64,000 bases of DNA from Mycolicibacterium tokaiense (GCF_010725885.1 NZ_AP022600.1:5580001-5644000); one strand, 5' to 3'; positions 35,112 through 45,811 are shown, counted from the first letter of the stretch. Translations and numbers: made by a program. The notes: generated by a model not told the origin, from the sequence alone.

Positions 35112-36611
35112 GTGGACGTGCTGTACGACCTGGCCGGCGGATTCGCCGACGCGCTCACCCTGGAGAACCTGGCCTTCGCCCTGATCGGCTGCCTGCTGGG
35201 CACGCTGATCGGCGTCCTGCCCGGCATCGGACCGGTGGCCGGTGTGGCGCTGCTGGTGCCGCTGACCATGAACCTGAACCCGGCCAGCGCCATCATCATG
35301 CTGGCAGCCATCTTCTACGGCACCACCTACGGCGGCACCATCACCAGCGTGCTGCTCAACACCCCCGGTGAAGCCGCATCGGCCATCACGGCCCTGGACG
35401 GCTACGAGATGACCAAACAGGGCCGGGCCGGCTCGGCCCTGACGATCGCTGCCATCGGGTCCTTCATCGGCGGCACGGCCGCCACCATCCTGCTGGTGAT
35501 CGCCGCCAAGCCGCTGGGCTCCCTGGGCCTCAAGATCGGGCCGCCGGAGTTCTTCGCCTTGGTGATGGTGGGATTGTCCCTGCTGGTGGCCCTGTCGGGG
35601 AAATCGATGGTGCGGGCACTGATCTCGGGTGTCATCGGCCTGCTGATCGCCATGATCGGCATCGACCCGGTGGCCGGGGCGCCGCGCTTCACCTTCGGTT
35701 CCGAACGCCTGCTCGACGGGGTGAGTTTCGTGGCAATCGTCGTCGGGCTCTTCGGCCTGTCGGAGCTGCTGATGGCAGGCCGGCACAAGATCGCCGCCGC
35801 CAAGGCCCCGGGCTTCCGGTCGCTGATGCCCACCCGCGAGGACTTCCGGCGCAGCACGCCCGCCATCGGGCGCGGCACCGTCATCGGCTCCGCGCTGGGT
35901 CTGATCCCCGGCATGACCGGCTCGGTGTCCTCACTGCTGGCTTACGGTGCGGAGAAACGGTTTTCGCGGCACCGCGACGAGCTGGGCACGGGCGCCATCG
36001 AAGGTGTCGCCGGCCCCGAGACCGCCAACAACGCCCACGCCAACGGTGCCCTGATCCCCCTGTTCACCCTCGGCATCCCCGCGTCGCCCACCATCGCGGT
36101 GCTGATGGGCGCGTTCCTGCAGCAGGGTCTGACCCCGGGGCCCACCCTGTTCGCCGAGGACGCCCCCATCGCCTGGGCCATCATCGCCAGCCTGTTCATC
36201 GGCAACGTGATCCTGTTGGCCCTCAACGTTCCACTGGTCAAACTCTGGACGTCGATCCTGCGGATCCCCTACCCCGTCCTGGCCGCGATCATCCTGCTGT
36301 TCCTGGTGGTCGGCTCCTACACCATCAACTTCACCGTGTTCGACGTCTTCGTGATGATCGGCGCCGGTCTGCTCGGACTGGCCATGCGGCGCCTGGACAT
36401 CCCGTTGGCACCCCTGGTGCTGACCCTGGTGCTGGGTCCCCTGATGGAACGGTCCCTGCGCGAGTCCCTGGAACTGTCCCTGGGGGATCCCACGGTGTTC
36501 CTCACCCGGCCCATCAGTGCAGTGCTGCTGGTGATCGCAGCACTGATCGTGCTCAGCCCGCTGCTGAAGCTGCGCAAACCGCGCCTGCTGCAAGACGACC
36601 CCGAAACCTAG
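35112..36611 (+). CDS. tctA: tripartite tricarboxylate transporter, large permease TctA
   Basis: Large permease of 499 aa, with about 11-12 hydrophobic segments and strong family motifs: [42 protein letters not shown], and [36 protein letters not shown]. It forms the transport channel with TctB, powered by the cation gradient, and receives substrate from the TctC lipoprotein. The start is GTG three bases after the tctB stop. It is a clear paralogue of the permease at 42710-44251. Confidence 0.94.
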   Translation: MDVLYDLAGGFADALTLENLAFALIGCLLGTLIGVLPGIGPVAGVALLVPLTMNLNPASAIIMLAAIFYGTTYGGTITSVLLNTPGEAASAITALDGYEMTKQGRAGSALTIAAIGSFIGGTAATILLVIAAKPLGSLGLKIGPPEFFALVMVGLSLLVALSGKSMVRALISGVIGLLIAMIGIDPVAGAPRFTFGSERLLDGVSFVAIVVGLFGLSELLMAGRHKIAAAKAPGFRSLMPTREDFRRSTPAIGRGTVIGSALGLIPGMTGSVSSLLAYGAEKRFSRHRDELGTGAIEGVAGPETANNAHANGALIPLFTLGIPASPTIAVLMGAFLQQGLTPGPTLFAEDAPIAWAIIASLFIGNVILLALNVPLVKLWTSILRIPYPVLAAIILLFLVVGSYTINFTVFDVFVMIGAGLLGLAMRRLDIPLAPLVLTLVLGPLMERSLRESLELSLGDPTVFLTRPISAVLLVIAALIVLSPLLKLRKPRLLQDDPET

Positions 36612-36634
36612 ACCCCGAAGCAAGGAGAACGATC

Positions 36635-37642
36635 ATGTCCCGCAACCACATCCGCGTGGCGGTCACCGTCACCGCAGTCACCTCCCTGGCCCTGGCCGGC
36701 TGCGGTCAGCGCACCACCGAGGGCGGCAGCGCCAGCGGCGACTTCCCCGGCAACAAGCCGATCGAACTGATCGTCGCCTTCGCCCCCGGCGGCGCTGTGG
36801 ACACCGCCGCGCGGTTGGTGGCGCCGCAGATCGAGGAGGCCATCGGCACCAATGTCGAGGTGGTCAACCGTCCCGGCGCCGGCGGCCAGATCGGATACAC
36901 CGAACTGACCAGCGCCAAGGCCGACGGGTACACCATCGGCGCCACCGGATCCCCGTCGGTGGTGGTCTCGCCGCTGGACCCCGCCCGCGGCGCGCAGTAC
37001 ACCCGCGCCAGCTTCGAACCCCTCGGCATGCAGGTGGTGGATCCGGCCGTCATCGGGGTGGCCCCCGACAGCCCCTACACCGACCTGGCTTCGCTCATCG
37101 ACGCCGCCAAGGCGGCGCCGGGGAGCATCACCGCCACCACCACCGGGATCCAGACCGGTGAGCACTTCGCCCTGGCACAGATCAAAGAGGTCACCGGCGC
37201 CGACCTGGCACCCGTGCACTTCTCCGAGGGCCAATCACAAGCTGTGGCAGCGTTTCTCGGCAACCACGTCCCGGTCTACGTCGGCAGCGCCAGCGACGTG
37301 ATCGATCTGGTGAAGCAGAACAAGATCCGGGTCCTCGGCGTGATGGACTCCCAGCGCAGCCAGTTCCTGCCCGACACACCGACCTTCCAGGAGTCCGGAT
37401 ACGACGTCATCTCCACCACCGCCCGCGGCTACTCCGCGCCGGCCGGTCTGCCCGAGCCGGTGGCCGAGAAGCTGCAGTCCGCACTCAAGGCGGCCATCGA
37501 GAACTCCGACGTCCAGGCCAAGATGACCGACCTCGGACTGGAAACCCGCTACCTCGACGCCGGCCAGTACGAGCAGCTGTGGACCGAACAGGAAACCACC
37601 TACAAAGAGCTGATGTCCGCCGTCACCCAGGAGAAGAACTGA
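36635..37642 (+). CDS. tctC: tripartite tricarboxylate transporter, solute-binding lipoprotein TctC
   Basis: Extracytoplasmic binding protein of 335 aa. The signal peptide ends at the lipobox LALAGC (Cys22 or nearby), so it is membrane-anchored. The Bug/TctC fold is shown by IELIVAFAPGGAVDTAARLVAPQIEE, VVNRPGAGGQIGYTELTSAKADGYTIG and VRVL-type segments (KIRVLGVMDSQR). Bug proteins bind carboxylates or amides through two water-bridged carboxyl groups. AGGAGAA lies six bases before the ATG. The stop overlaps the rraA start in TGATG. Confidence 0.93.
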   Translation: MSRNHIRVAVTVTAVTSLALAGCGQRTTEGGSASGDFPGNKPIELIVAFAPGGAVDTAARLVAPQIEEAIGTNVEVVNRPGAGGQIGYTELTSAKADGYTIGATGSPSVVVSPLDPARGAQYTRASFEPLGMQVVDPAVIGVAPDSPYTDLASLIDAAKAAPGSITATTTGIQTGEHFALAQIKEVTGADLAPVHFSEGQSQAVAAFLGNHVPVYVGSASDVIDLVKQNKIRVLGVMDSQRSQFLPDTPTFQESGYDVISTTARGYSAPAGLPEPVAEKLQSALKAAIENSDVQAKMTDLGLETRYLDAGQYEQLWTEQETTYKELMSAVTQEKN

Positions 37643-38262
37643 TGAGCACGCACACCCTCGTCGACAGCGGCACCGGAGGACTGGCACCCGAGGTGGCGGC
37701 GCGGTGGGCCAAACTCCCCACCGCCAACGTCGGTGACGCCATGCAGCGCCTCGGTGCGCTGAGTTCCCGCATCAAACCCGTGTGGCCCGGCGCCACGGTG
37801 GTGGGTACCGCCTACACGGTGTGGACCCGCGCCGGGGACAACAAGGTGCTGCACGAAGCGCTGGGCCTGGCCGCGCCCGGCGACGTCCTGGTGGTCAACG
37901 GCGAAGGCGACGAAACACGCGCGCTGCTCGGTGAATTGATGGGCGAGCGCGCCAAGGTCAACGGCCTGGCCGGGTTCGTGGTCGACGGCGCCGTCCGCGA
38001 CGCCGAAATCCTCGGCGAGATCGGCATGCCGGTCTTCGCCCGCGCGGTCACCCCGGCCGGCCCGTTCAAGAACGGCCCCGGCCGCCTCGGCGTCACCGTC
38101 GCCATCGGCGGAGTGGCGGTGTCACCCGGCGACGTGGTGCTCGGCGACTCCGACGGCGTGGTGATCGTGCCGCGCGCCGACGCCGAGACCGTCCTGGCGG
38201 CGGCCGAAGCGAAATTCGCCGACGAGACCGCACGCCGCGCCGACATCAAGGCGGGCCGCTGA
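37642..38262 (+). CDS. RraA-like aldolase/decarboxylase (HMG/CHA aldolase family)
   Basis: A 206-residue trimer- or hexamer-forming protein of the RraA superfamily, which includes 4-carboxy-4-hydroxy-2-oxoadipate (CHA) and HMG aldolases with oxaloacetate decarboxylase activity as well as the RNase E inhibitor RraA. The catalytic-type segment GFVVDGAVRDAEIL carries the G-x-R-D(x) core (AVRD), and EGDETRALLGELMGERAK precedes it. In an uptake operon with a dehydrogenase, an aldolase/decarboxylase role on an oxo-dicarboxylate is far more likely than RNase regulation. It is coupled at both ends (TGATG at 37642 and 38262). Confidence 0.82.
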   Translation: MSTHTLVDSGTGGLAPEVAARWAKLPTANVGDAMQRLGALSSRIKPVWPGATVVGTAYTVWTRAGDNKVLHEALGLAAPGDVLVVNGEGDETRALLGELMGERAKVNGLAGFVVDGAVRDAEILGEIGMPVFARAVTPAGPFKNGPGRLGVTVAIGGVAVSPGDVVLGDSDGVVIVPRADAETVLAAAEAKFADETARRADIKAGR

Positions 38263-39062
38263 TGACCCAGCCCGGCCGCGTCGCGGTGATCGGACTCGGA
38301 GAGGCGGGCGCCAAGTATGCGACCGCGACCGTCGAGCAGGGCTTTTCGGTCACCGCCTTCGACCCTGCGCCCACGGCGACCCCGTCCGGGGTGGCGCGGG
38401 CCGCCACCGCCGCCGAGGCCGTGCGCGACGCCGATGTGGTGTTGGTCCTCACCGGCGCACGGGCCTCCCGACCCGTCGCCGAATCGGTGGCCGCGGCGCT
38501 GCGGCCCGGGACCTGCTACGCCGACTTCACCTCGTCGTCCCCGTCGGCCATGCGCGAGGTCGCCGCGCTGATGGAACAGCACGGCGCGCGATTCTGCGAC
38601 GTGGCGATCCTGGGTCCGGTGTCCTGGCACGGCGCCCGCACTCCCCTGATGCTGGCGGGCGCCGGCGCCGCCCGGGTGGCCGAGCTGGCGGCCGGCTGGC
38701 AGGCCCCCACCGAGATCGTCGACGGCGAGCCCGGCTCTGCGATGGCCCACAAGCTGCTGCGCAGCGTCTTGATGAAGGGTCTTGCCGGCGTGGTCACCGA
38801 AGCGGTCACCGCGGGCGCCGCCGCCGGATACGAATCGTGGATCCGCCAGCAGATCGCCGCGCAGCTGGCCGGGGACGGCCATGCCGTCATTGACCGACTG
38901 CTCACCGGTACCCGCACCCACGCCGAACGCCGCGCACACGAAATGCAGGACACGGCAGCCTATCTCGATGAACTGGGGGTGCCGGCCGAACTCACCACGG
39001 CGACTGCCACCGCGCTGCGGCGCATTGCCGACGAGGAACGGGCCGCCGCCGCGCAGGCGTGA
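38262..39062 (+). CDS. NAD(P)-dependent beta-hydroxyacid dehydrogenase-like, DUF1932 C-domain
   Basis: A 266-residue protein with a Rossmann N-terminal half (RVAVIGLGEAGAKYATATVEQGFSVTAFD) like 6-phosphogluconate and 3-hydroxyisobutyrate dehydrogenases, the substrate-loop phrase YADFTSSSPSAMREV, and a C-terminal helical DUF1932-type region with HKLLRSVLMKGLAGVVTEAV, where the lysine of KGLAG is a candidate catalytic residue. It probably oxidises or reduces a hydroxy acid brought in by the transporter. It is the last gene of the tctBAC operon. Confidence 0.8.
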   Translation: MTQPGRVAVIGLGEAGAKYATATVEQGFSVTAFDPAPTATPSGVARAATAAEAVRDADVVLVLTGARASRPVAESVAAALRPGTCYADFTSSSPSAMREVAALMEQHGARFCDVAILGPVSWHGARTPLMLAGAGAARVAELAAGWQAPTEIVDGEPGSAMAHKLLRSVLMKGLAGVVTEAVTAGAAAGYESWIRQQIAAQLAGDGHAVIDRLLTGTRTHAERRAHEMQDTAAYLDELGVPAELTTATATALRRIADEERAAAAQA

Positions 39063-39071
39063 CGGGTTGAC

Positions 39072-40877
39072 CTACCGGCCGTCGAGTGCGCGGTCGAGGT
39101 TGATCGCGGCGCTGATCAGGGCCAGGTGGGTGAACGCCTGCGGGAAGTTGCCCACCTGATCACCGGTGGCGCTGACCTGTTCGGCATACAGGCCGACATG
39201 GTTGGCGTAGGTGAACATCTTCTCCAGCGCCAGCTGCGCGTCGTCCAGGCGGCCGGCGCGGGTCAGCGCCTCGACGTACCAGAACGAGCAGATGGAGAAG
39301 GTGCCCTCCTCCCCGTCCAGCCCGTCGGATTCGGGGTCGTAGCGGAACACCAGCGAGTCGGTGACCAGATGCTCTTCCACGGCACGCAGCGTGGACAGGA
39401 ACCGCGGATCGGCCGGGGACAGGAATTTCACCATCGGCATCAGCAGCACGCTGGCGTCCAACCGGTCGCCGTTCTCGGTCTGCGTGAACGCCTGCAGGTC
39501 CTCGTTCCAGCAGTCCTCCATGATGCGGGTGTAGATCTCGTCGCGCACCGCCGACCAGCCGGCCACGTCACCGGGCAGCCCGCGCTGGCGCGCCATCCGG
39601 ATGGTGCGCTCGATGGCCACCCAGCACATCAACCGCGACGAGGTGTTTGCCTCCTCGCGGTCGCGGACCTCCCACATCCCGGCGTCGACACGATCCCAGT
39701 TCTCGATCACCCATTCCACGACGCGCACCACGTCACTCCACGCGTCGTTGCTGATCCCGGGCCCGTACTTGTTGAACAGGTACACCGAATCGATGATCTC
39801 GCCGTAGATGTCGAGCTGCAGTTGGTCCACCGCCGCGTTGCCCACGCGGACCGGCTTCGAGTCGCGGTAGCCGGAGAAGTGATCGAGGGTGAACTCGGTC
39901 TCGGGCCGGTTGCCGTCGATGTCGTAGAGCACCCGCAGCGGGCCCAACTCCGAGTCGTCTCCGTCTCGGCCCAGCCGCTCGGAGAGCCACCGCACAAACG
40001 CGTTGGCCTCATCGGTGAATCCGAGCCGCAGCAATGCGTACAACGAAAACGCCGCGTCGCGGATCCACACGTAGCGGTAGTCCCAGTTTCGGCTGCCCCC
40101 GATCAACTCGGGCAGGCTGGTGGTGGGTGCGGCGATGATGGCGCCGGTGGGTTCGTGGGTCAGCAGCTTCAAGGTGATGGCCGAGCGGTGCACCATCTCC
40201 CGCCACCGACCGGTATACGTGCTCTGCGACAACCACCTCCGCCAGAACGCGGTGGTGGCGTCCAGCAGGGTCGCGGTCCGGTCGAGCGAGTCGGGCGAGG
40301 GTGTCTCGTCGTCGTCGAGCACCTCCAGGATGAACAACGCGCTGTCCCCGTCATGAAGGGTGAACTCTGCCTGCACCGTGGTCTCGTCGAGGGTCAACTC
40401 AGTGGTGCCCGTCAGGCCCAGCCGCACACCGTCACCTTCGATCAGCACCCCGCATTCGGTTGCGTCGGTGCGACTGCGGCAGCGACCGTAGTCGGGCCGG
40501 GCGTCGACCCGCATCCGGACGGTGACGGTTCCTCGCACGCCGGTCACCCGGCGCACCAGGCGCTGACGGTGGTCGTCCTCGTGCGCGTCCGAGACCGGCA
40601 TGAAGTCGTGCACCTCGATCACGCCGTCGGGGGTCAGGAACCGGGTGATCAGCACCGCCGAATTGGGGAAATAGAACTGCTGGGTCCGGCTGACCTCGCC
40701 GTCGGGGGCCAGCACCCAACAGCCGCCCTCCTCCGGGTCCAGCAACGCGCCGAAGATGCTCGGTGAATCGAAGCGGGGTGCGCAGAACCAGTTGACGGTA
40801 CCGGTGGTGCTCACGAGGGCACAGGTGCGTAGATCGCCGATCAACCCGTGGTCGGCGATGGCGGGCCACTCAGTCAC
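39072..40877 (-). CDS. glycoside hydrolase family 15 (glucoamylase/trehalase-like)
   Basis: An (alpha/alpha)6-barrel hydrolase of 601 aa. The N-terminal GH15-associated beta domain begins [35 protein letters not shown]; active-site segments are [24 protein letters not shown] and the C-terminal [22 protein letters not shown]. Bacterial members include glucoamylases and the mycobacterial-type trehalase, so trehalose or maltosides are both possible substrates; sequence reading cannot choose. The GTG at 40877 overlaps the zwf stop by 8 bases, so the two are co-translated. An upstream ATG at 40928 would lie deep in zwf. Confidence 0.87.
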   Translation of the reverse strand: MTEWPAIADHGLIGDLRTCALVSTTGTVNWFCAPRFDSPSIFGALLDPEEGGCWVLAPDGEVSRTQQFYFPNSAVLITRFLTPDGVIEVHDFMPVSDAHEDDHRQRLVRRVTGVRGTVTVRMRVDARPDYGRCRSRTDATECGVLIEGDGVRLGLTGTTELTLDETTVQAEFTLHDGDSALFILEVLDDDETPSPDSLDRTATLLDATTAFWRRWLSQSTYTGRWREMVHRSAITLKLLTHEPTGAIIAAPTTSLPELIGGSRNWDYRYVWIRDAAFSLYALLRLGFTDEANAFVRWLSERLGRDGDDSELGPLRVLYDIDGNRPETEFTLDHFSGYRDSKPVRVGNAAVDQLQLDIYGEIIDSVYLFNKYGPGISNDAWSDVVRVVEWVIENWDRVDAGMWEVRDREEANTSSRLMCWVAIERTIRMARQRGLPGDVAGWSAVRDEIYTRIMEDCWNEDLQAFTQTENGDRLDASVLLMPMVKFLSPADPRFLSTLRAVEEHLVTDSLVFRYDPESDGLDGEEGTFSICSFWYVEALTRAGRLDDAQLALEKMFTYANHVGLYAEQVSATGDQVGNFPQAFTHLALISAAINLDRALDGR

Positions 40878-42285
40878 TCGCGGATCCGGGCAGGTGCCAA
40901 CCGCCGTCGATGAGCTGCAGGGCCGCATCGGGACCCCAGGATCCCGGCGAATACGGTTGCACTGCAGGCGGATTGTCGAGCACCGGCTGACAGACCTGCC
41001 ACAGCCGGTCCACCTCGTCGGCGCGGGTGAACAAGGTCTGATCGCCGCGCATCACGTCCAACAGCAGCCGCTCGTAGGCCTCCAGCGGGGCATCTTCGGG
41101 GTCGTCGCCCACGATGTCGAGGCGGAAGGTGCCGCACGTCAACGCCATGTCGGGACCCGGGCGCTTGACGTTGAGGTGGATTTTCGCCGTCGGCGACTCC
41201 TCCAGCTCGAGCACCAATTCGTCGGGGCCGTACGCGTTCTCGCCGAACCGGTGGCACGGCGGGGTGCGGAAGCGCAGCGTGACCGTGCGGCGGTTGTCGC
41301 CCATCGCCTTGCCGGTACGCAGATAGAACGGCACCCCCTGCCAGCGCTCGTTGTCGACCCAGGCCTCCAACGCCACCAGGGTTTCCACCGTCGAATCGTC
41401 GGCCACCCCGTCGACGTCGCGGTAGCCGTCGTACTGGCCGAAGACCACCCGCGCCGGATCCAGCGGCCGCATCGCGGTGAACACCTTGGACTTCTCGTTG
41501 CGCAGCTGCACCGCGTCGAGGCGGACGGGCGCCTCCATGGCGATGAAGCCGAGCACCTGGCACAGGTGCGTGGTGACCATGTCGCGGAAACAGCCGGTGG
41601 ATTCGTAGAAGCTGCCCCGCCCTTCGGCGGTCAGGTCCTCGGGCACGTCGATCTGCACCGACTCCACCGTGGTCCGGTTCCAGGCGGGCTCGATGAGCCC
41701 GTTGGCGAACCGCAGCGCCAGGATGTTCTGCACCGCCTCCTTGCCGAGGAAGTGATCGATCCGGTACACCTGCTCCTCACTGACCACCTCTTTGAGCGTG
41801 GCGTCCAGCTCGCGGGAGGTCTCCAGATCGGTGCCGAACGGCTTCTCGATGACGACGCGGGCGGCGTCGTCGACGATGTTCTCCCGGCCCAGCATGGTGA
41901 TCATCGGCTGCATCGCCGACGGCGGCACCGACAGATAGATCAGGGTCCGGACGTCCTCGCCGAGCTTTTTCTGCGCGGCGGAGACCGCCTGCGCCAGGTC
42001 GGACCCGTCCTCGGCACTGGAGACGGTGAAGCTCAGCCGCCCGAGCACGTCGTCGGCCAGTGCGCCGTCCAGCTCGCCCACGAACTCCTGCAGCGAGTCC
42101 CGGATCTTCGCGCGGAACTCCTCGTCAGAACCCGGCGAATGCCGGCCGGAGCCGATGATCGCATAGTCATCGGGCAACCGGCCGGCGGCCGCGAGGTGGT
42201 AGATGCCGGGGAAGAGCTTGCGCTTCGCGAGGTCACCGGTGGCACCGAAGAGCACGAATACGTGCGGTGCGAGTGTGTCAGCCAT
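40870..42285 (-). CDS. zwf: glucose-6-phosphate 1-dehydrogenase
   Basis: Cytosolic enzyme of 471 aa that oxidises glucose 6-phosphate with NADP+ as the first step of the pentose phosphate pathway. The coenzyme motif is [21 protein letters not shown] and the catalytic region is [16 protein letters not shown], with EKPFGTD ahead of it. Its overlap with GH15 links trehalose or maltoside breakdown to glucose 6-phosphate use (inference). A zwf-opcA-tal type cluster is absent, so this may be a second zwf paralogue. Confidence 0.93.
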   Translation of the reverse strand: MADTLAPHVFVLFGATGDLAKRKLFPGIYHLAAAGRLPDDYAIIGSGRHSPGSDEEFRAKIRDSLQEFVGELDGALADDVLGRLSFTVSSAEDGSDLAQAVSAAQKKLGEDVRTLIYLSVPPSAMQPMITMLGRENIVDDAARVVIEKPFGTDLETSRELDATLKEVVSEEQVYRIDHFLGKEAVQNILALRFANGLIEPAWNRTTVESVQIDVPEDLTAEGRGSFYESTGCFRDMVTTHLCQVLGFIAMEAPVRLDAVQLRNEKSKVFTAMRPLDPARVVFGQYDGYRDVDGVADDSTVETLVALEAWVDNERWQGVPFYLRTGKAMGDNRRTVTLRFRTPPCHRFGENAYGPDELVLELEESPTAKIHLNVKRPGPDMALTCGTFRLDIVGDDPEDAPLEAYERLLLDVMRGDQTLFTRADEVDRLWQVCQPVLDNPPAVQPYSPGSWGPDAALQLIDGGWHLPGSASD

Positions 42286-42323
42286 TCCCGCGGAGATGCC
42301 CAGAACCCGCGGCCGTCAAACCA

Positions 42324-42713
42324 CTACTCCTCCGGCTTGACCGCCAGCACCGGTTTGGGGCACTGCAGGATGAGCTGCTGGGAGACACTGCCCAGCAACA
42401 GCTTTCCGACGGGGTTGCGATGGCGGATCCCGATCACCAGCATCTCGGCGTCGTAGCGGTCCATCGCCTCCAGCAGGGCGTCAGCGGCGTATTTGCCCAC
42501 CGGCTGCTCGATCTCGTACTCCACCCCGCAGTCGGTGAGACGGTCCTCCAGCGAGTGGACCTCCTTCTGCTGGGCGAAGGCCGCATCGACATACGAGTCA
42601 CCCGCGGTGGAGTTCACCACCAGCAGCGTGCTCTGGCGCAGCTTGGCCTCGGTTATGCCGTGTTCGAGCGCGGTGTGCCCGAACTGGTCTGCGGTATATC
42701 CGACGACGATCAT
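42324..42713 (-). CDS. universal stress protein, UspA domain
   Basis: Single-domain UspA protein of 129 aa with the ATP-binding motif G-x2-G-x9-G-S in [22 protein letters not shown], so it probably binds ATP. The start [12 protein letters not shown] is typical. Its ATG overlaps the stop of tctA (ATGA), making it the last gene of the second transporter operon. Usp partners of this kind are known for some TRAP transporters; linkage to a TctA permease suggests a nucleotide-sensing link to uptake (inference). Confidence 0.9.
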   Translation of the reverse strand: MIVVGYTADQFGHTALEHGITEAKLRQSTLLVVNSTAGDSYVDAAFAQQKEVHSLEDRLTDCGVEYEIEQPVGKYAADALLEAMDRYDAEMLVIGIRHRNPVGKLLLGSVSQQLILQCPKPVLAVKPEE

Positions 42714-44251
42714 TGTTGCCCCGCCTTCTCTCGCTGATCCTTGTCGTCTTCCACGATGAGCAGCGACTCTTCACTGCGGTGCATCAGCTTGAGCACCAGC
42801 GGAGCCAGCAGCAGCAGCGCCATCAGCACGTACGTGACGATGGCCACCGGCTCGGTGAACAGGCTGCTCCAGTCGCCGCCACCGAGCTGCAGGCTCTGGC
42901 GCAGCTGTCGTTCGATGCGCGGGCCCAGGATGACGCCGATGATCAGCGGCAGCACCGGGAGTCCGAAGCGACGCATCATCAGACCCATCAGGCCGAACAG
43001 CAGCAGCAGCGCCAGATCCAGCGGCTGGAGGTTGACGGCGAAGGCACCGAGGATGGCGAAGAACAGGATGCCGGCGTAGAGGTAGGGCCTGGGCGTGCGC
43101 AGCAGCTTGGCCCACAGCGGCGCCAGCGGCAGGTTGATCACCAGCAGCAGGAAGTTGCCGATGAACAGGCTGGCGATCAGCGTCCAGATCAGCAGCGGTT
43201 CCTTGTCGAACAGAGTCGGACCGGGCTGGATGCCGTAGGACACGAACGCCGTGAGCATCACCGCGGCGGTGGCGTTGGTGGGCAGACCCAGCGACAGCAT
43301 CGGCACCAGAGTGCCGGCCGCCGAGGCGTTGTTGGCGGCCTCCGGGCCGGCCACGCCTTCGATGGCGCCCTTGCCGAATTCCTCCGGGTGCTTGGAGAGC
43401 TTCTTCTCGGTGATGTAGCTCAGGAACGTGGGCAGCTCGGCGCCGCCGGCGGGCAGCGCACCGAACGGGAACCCGTAGGCGGTGCCGCGCAGCCAGGGCT
43501 TCCAGGACCGGCCCCAGTCCTTCTTGTCCATCCAGGGCCGCCCGACCGGGATGATGTCGGCGGGACGGCGACGCAGGTGAGCCGCCACCCACAGGGCCTC
43601 GCCGACGGCGAACACCGCCACCGCGATCACCACGATGTCGATGCCGTCGGAGAGCTGCGGCAGGCCGAAGGTGGCCCGCGGCTGGCCGGTCAGCGAGTCG
43701 ATGCCCACCAGGCCGATGGCCAGGCCGAGGAACAGCGAGATGGCGCCGCGCAGTTTCGACGAGCCCAGCACCGCGGTCACGGCCACCAGAGCGAACAGCA
43801 TGATGGCCAGGTAGGACGGCGCGCCCAGGGTGACGGCGAAGCGCGAGACCGCCGGCGCGAACGCGGCCAGCAGCGCGGTGCCGATCGAGCCGGCGACGAA
43901 CGAGCCGATGGCGGCGGTGGCCAGCGCTTGGGCCGCCCGGCCCGCCTTGGCCATCTTGTTGCCCTCGATCGCGGTGATCACCGACGACGATTCACCGGGT
44001 GTGTTCAGCAGGATCGAGGTGGTGGAGCCGCCGTACATCCCGCCGTAGAAGATGCCGGCGAACATGATGAACGCCGCACTGGGGCTGACGTTGTAGGTGA
44101 TGGGCAGCAGCAGCGCCACCGTCATGGCCGGGCCGATGCCGGGCAGCACGCCCACCGCGGTGCCCAGCAGCACGCCGATCACGGCGTACAGGAGGTTCAT
44201 CGGAGTCGCCGCTTCGGCGAACCCCTGCATCAACCAGTCGAAGTTCTCCAT
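42710..44251 (-). CDS. tctA: tripartite tricarboxylate transporter, large permease TctA (second system)
   Basis: Large permease of 513 aa with the full set of motifs: [52 protein letters not shown], and [37 protein letters not shown]. The order here is tctC-tctB-tctA-uspA, with starts and stops touching or overlapping throughout. With the divergent CitA-like sensor kinase it resembles the classic citrate/tricarboxylate arrangement (TctCBA with TctDE), so citrate or a related tricarboxylate is the first guess. Confidence 0.94.
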   Translation of the reverse strand: MENFDWLMQGFAEAATPMNLLYAVIGVLLGTAVGVLPGIGPAMTVALLLPITYNVSPSAAFIMFAGIFYGGMYGGSTTSILLNTPGESSSVITAIEGNKMAKAGRAAQALATAAIGSFVAGSIGTALLAAFAPAVSRFAVTLGAPSYLAIMLFALVAVTAVLGSSKLRGAISLFLGLAIGLVGIDSLTGQPRATFGLPQLSDGIDIVVIAVAVFAVGEALWVAAHLRRRPADIIPVGRPWMDKKDWGRSWKPWLRGTAYGFPFGALPAGGAELPTFLSYITEKKLSKHPEEFGKGAIEGVAGPEAANNASAAGTLVPMLSLGLPTNATAAVMLTAFVSYGIQPGPTLFDKEPLLIWTLIASLFIGNFLLLVINLPLAPLWAKLLRTPRPYLYAGILFFAILGAFAVNLQPLDLALLLLFGLMGLMMRRFGLPVLPLIIGVILGPRIERQLRQSLQLGGGDWSSLFTEPVAIVTYVLMALLLLAPLVLKLMHRSEESLLIVEDDKDQREKAGQQ

Positions 44252-44782
44252 CTACAGAATCCCGTCCAGAATGCCTGCGGGCAGCGGGATGCCGAGCCCG
44301 GAATAGAACGCATAGAAGCTGAGGACGCCCAGCACGGCGCCGATCACCACGTTGCGCACATAGTGTTTGCTGCCCAGAACCGTTGCGGTCCCGGCAAAGA
44401 ACAGCCCCCCGGCAATGGTCCAGCCCAACGGGTTGACCAGCACGATGACGGCCACGAACAGCGCGATGAGCAGACCGACGGTGCGCCAGTCGCTCTTCAT
44501 GGTCGGATCGATGTCCTCACCGGCGTCGGCCTCACCCTTGGACCCCCGCGGGATCGCGATGGCCAAGATGACCGACAGCACGATCAGCACCACGCCGATG
44601 ACCATCGGGAACAGCCGCGGCCCAACGGGATCCACCTTGGCGAAGCCGTCCGCGATGCGCAGCGCGTCGACGATGAGGAAGATGCCCACCGCCACGCACA
44701 CCGCGCAGACGACGTACTGCCCCCTGTCCTGCGTCCTGTCGATGTCCTTGGGGGTCTTGTCGACCCCGGTCTCGGTCGTCAT
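44252..44782 (-). CDS. tctB: tripartite tricarboxylate transporter, small subunit TctB (second system)
   Basis: Membrane protein of 176 aa with four hydrophobic segments. The short soluble N-terminus is charged ([15 protein letters not shown]), and [21 protein letters not shown] is the typical TctB motif. A cytosolic acidic loop ([21 protein letters not shown]) separates the two helix pairs. ATG 44782 overlaps the tctC stop in ATGA and the TAG stop directly precedes the tctA ATG at 44251. Confidence 0.87.
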   Translation of the reverse strand: MTTETGVDKTPKDIDRTQDRGQYVVCAVCVAVGIFLIVDALRIADGFAKVDPVGPRLFPMVIGVVLIVLSVILAIAIPRGSKGEADAGEDIDPTMKSDWRTVGLLIALFVAVIVLVNPLGWTIAGGLFFAGTATVLGSKHYVRNVVIGAVLGVLSFYAFYSGLGIPLPAGILDGIL

Positions 44783-45762
44783 ACCAGCCCCAGATCCGTC
44801 AGCGTCGTCGACACCCGCGTGTCCTGTTCTTCGAGGAAACGCTCGAACGGCTCCCCGGTCATGAACGCGTCGGTCCAGCCGTTGGCCACCAGCGCCTCTT
44901 TCCACGCGTCGGTGGCATGCATCTCTTCCAGGATCTTCACCATGGCGTCACGGTCCTCATCGGTTATGCCTGGGGGCGCGAGGATTCCGCGCCAGTTGGT
45001 GAAGGTGAGGTCGATGCCGGCCTCGGTGAGCGTCGGTGCATCCACCCCCTCGACCCGCTCGCTGCCCGACACCGCAAGCACCCGCACCTGACCGGACTCG
45101 ATCTGGTCGACGTACTCACCCAACCCTGACGTGCCCGCGGCGATCTTGTTGCCCAGCAGCGCGGTCAGCAGGTCACCGCCGCCGTCGTAGGAGACGAAGT
45201 TCACCTGCGTGGGGTCCACCCCCACCGCGCGGGCGGTCTCCATCGGGAAGAGGTGGTCCGGTCCGCCCGGGGACGAGCCACCACCGATGGTGACCCGCGC
45301 CGGGTCGGCCTTCCAGGCGGCCACGAAGTCGTCGACCGTCTTGAACGGCGAGTCGGCGGGCACCAGGATGCCCTCCTGCTCCTCGACCATCTTGGCCAGG
45401 GCGGTGGCATCGGAGACCCGCGCCGTGGAACCGTTGGTGTACACCGCACCGACCACGCCGAGACCCATCATCATCATGAGGTCGCCGTTGCCGCGCTCGT
45501 TCATCAGCCGGGCCATGGCCACGGTGCCGCCGGCGCCGATCACGTTGAACACCTCGACGCGGCCGGTGATGTCGTCGTCTTCCATGATCTTGACCGCGGT
45601 GCGGGCGGTGAGGTCGTACCCACCGCCAGGACTGTTGGGCACCATCATGCGCAGCCGGTGCATGCCGGCGGGGTCGTCGCCGCGGGTGACACCGCAGCCG
45701 GCGAGCAGCAGCGCGATCAACACGATCGCCGCTGTGCGGACGCCATATGGTCGTCTGGACAC
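44779..45762 (-). CDS. tctC: tripartite tricarboxylate transporter, solute-binding lipoprotein TctC (second system)
   Basis: Lipoprotein of 327 aa. The signal peptide ALLLAGC gives a lipidated cysteine near residue 22. The binding fold includes LRMMVPNSPGGGYDLTARTAVKIMED, VIGAGGTVAMARLMNERG, and GGGSSPGGPDHLFPMETARAVGV, in line with the TctC/Bug family. The GTG at 45762 follows a CAGGAG site seven bases upstream; earlier in-frame starts reach into the divergent kinase gene. Distinct ligand-loop sequences from TctC at 36635-37642 suggest another substrate. Confidence 0.92.
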   Translation of the reverse strand: MSRRPYGVRTAAIVLIALLLAGCGVTRGDDPAGMHRLRMMVPNSPGGGYDLTARTAVKIMEDDDITGRVEVFNVIGAGGTVAMARLMNERGNGDLMMMMGLGVVGAVYTNGSTARVSDATALAKMVEEQEGILVPADSPFKTVDDFVAAWKADPARVTIGGGSSPGGPDHLFPMETARAVGVDPTQVNFVSYDGGGDLLTALLGNKIAAGTSGLGEYVDQIESGQVRVLAVSGSERVEGVDAPTLTEAGIDLTFTNWRGILAPPGITDEDRDAMVKILEEMHATDAWKEALVANGWTDAFMTGEPFERFLEEQDTRVSTTLTDLGLV

Positions 45763-45811
45763 CAGATTGCTCCTGAGTTTGGTGGTGATGCTCAGCAATA
45801 CTGACCCCCTT

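Noticed and set aside
37642..38262. RraA-like gene as a regulator of ribonuclease E
   Set aside because: Its place in a transport/dehydrogenase operon and the aldolase-type core fit a catabolic enzyme better.
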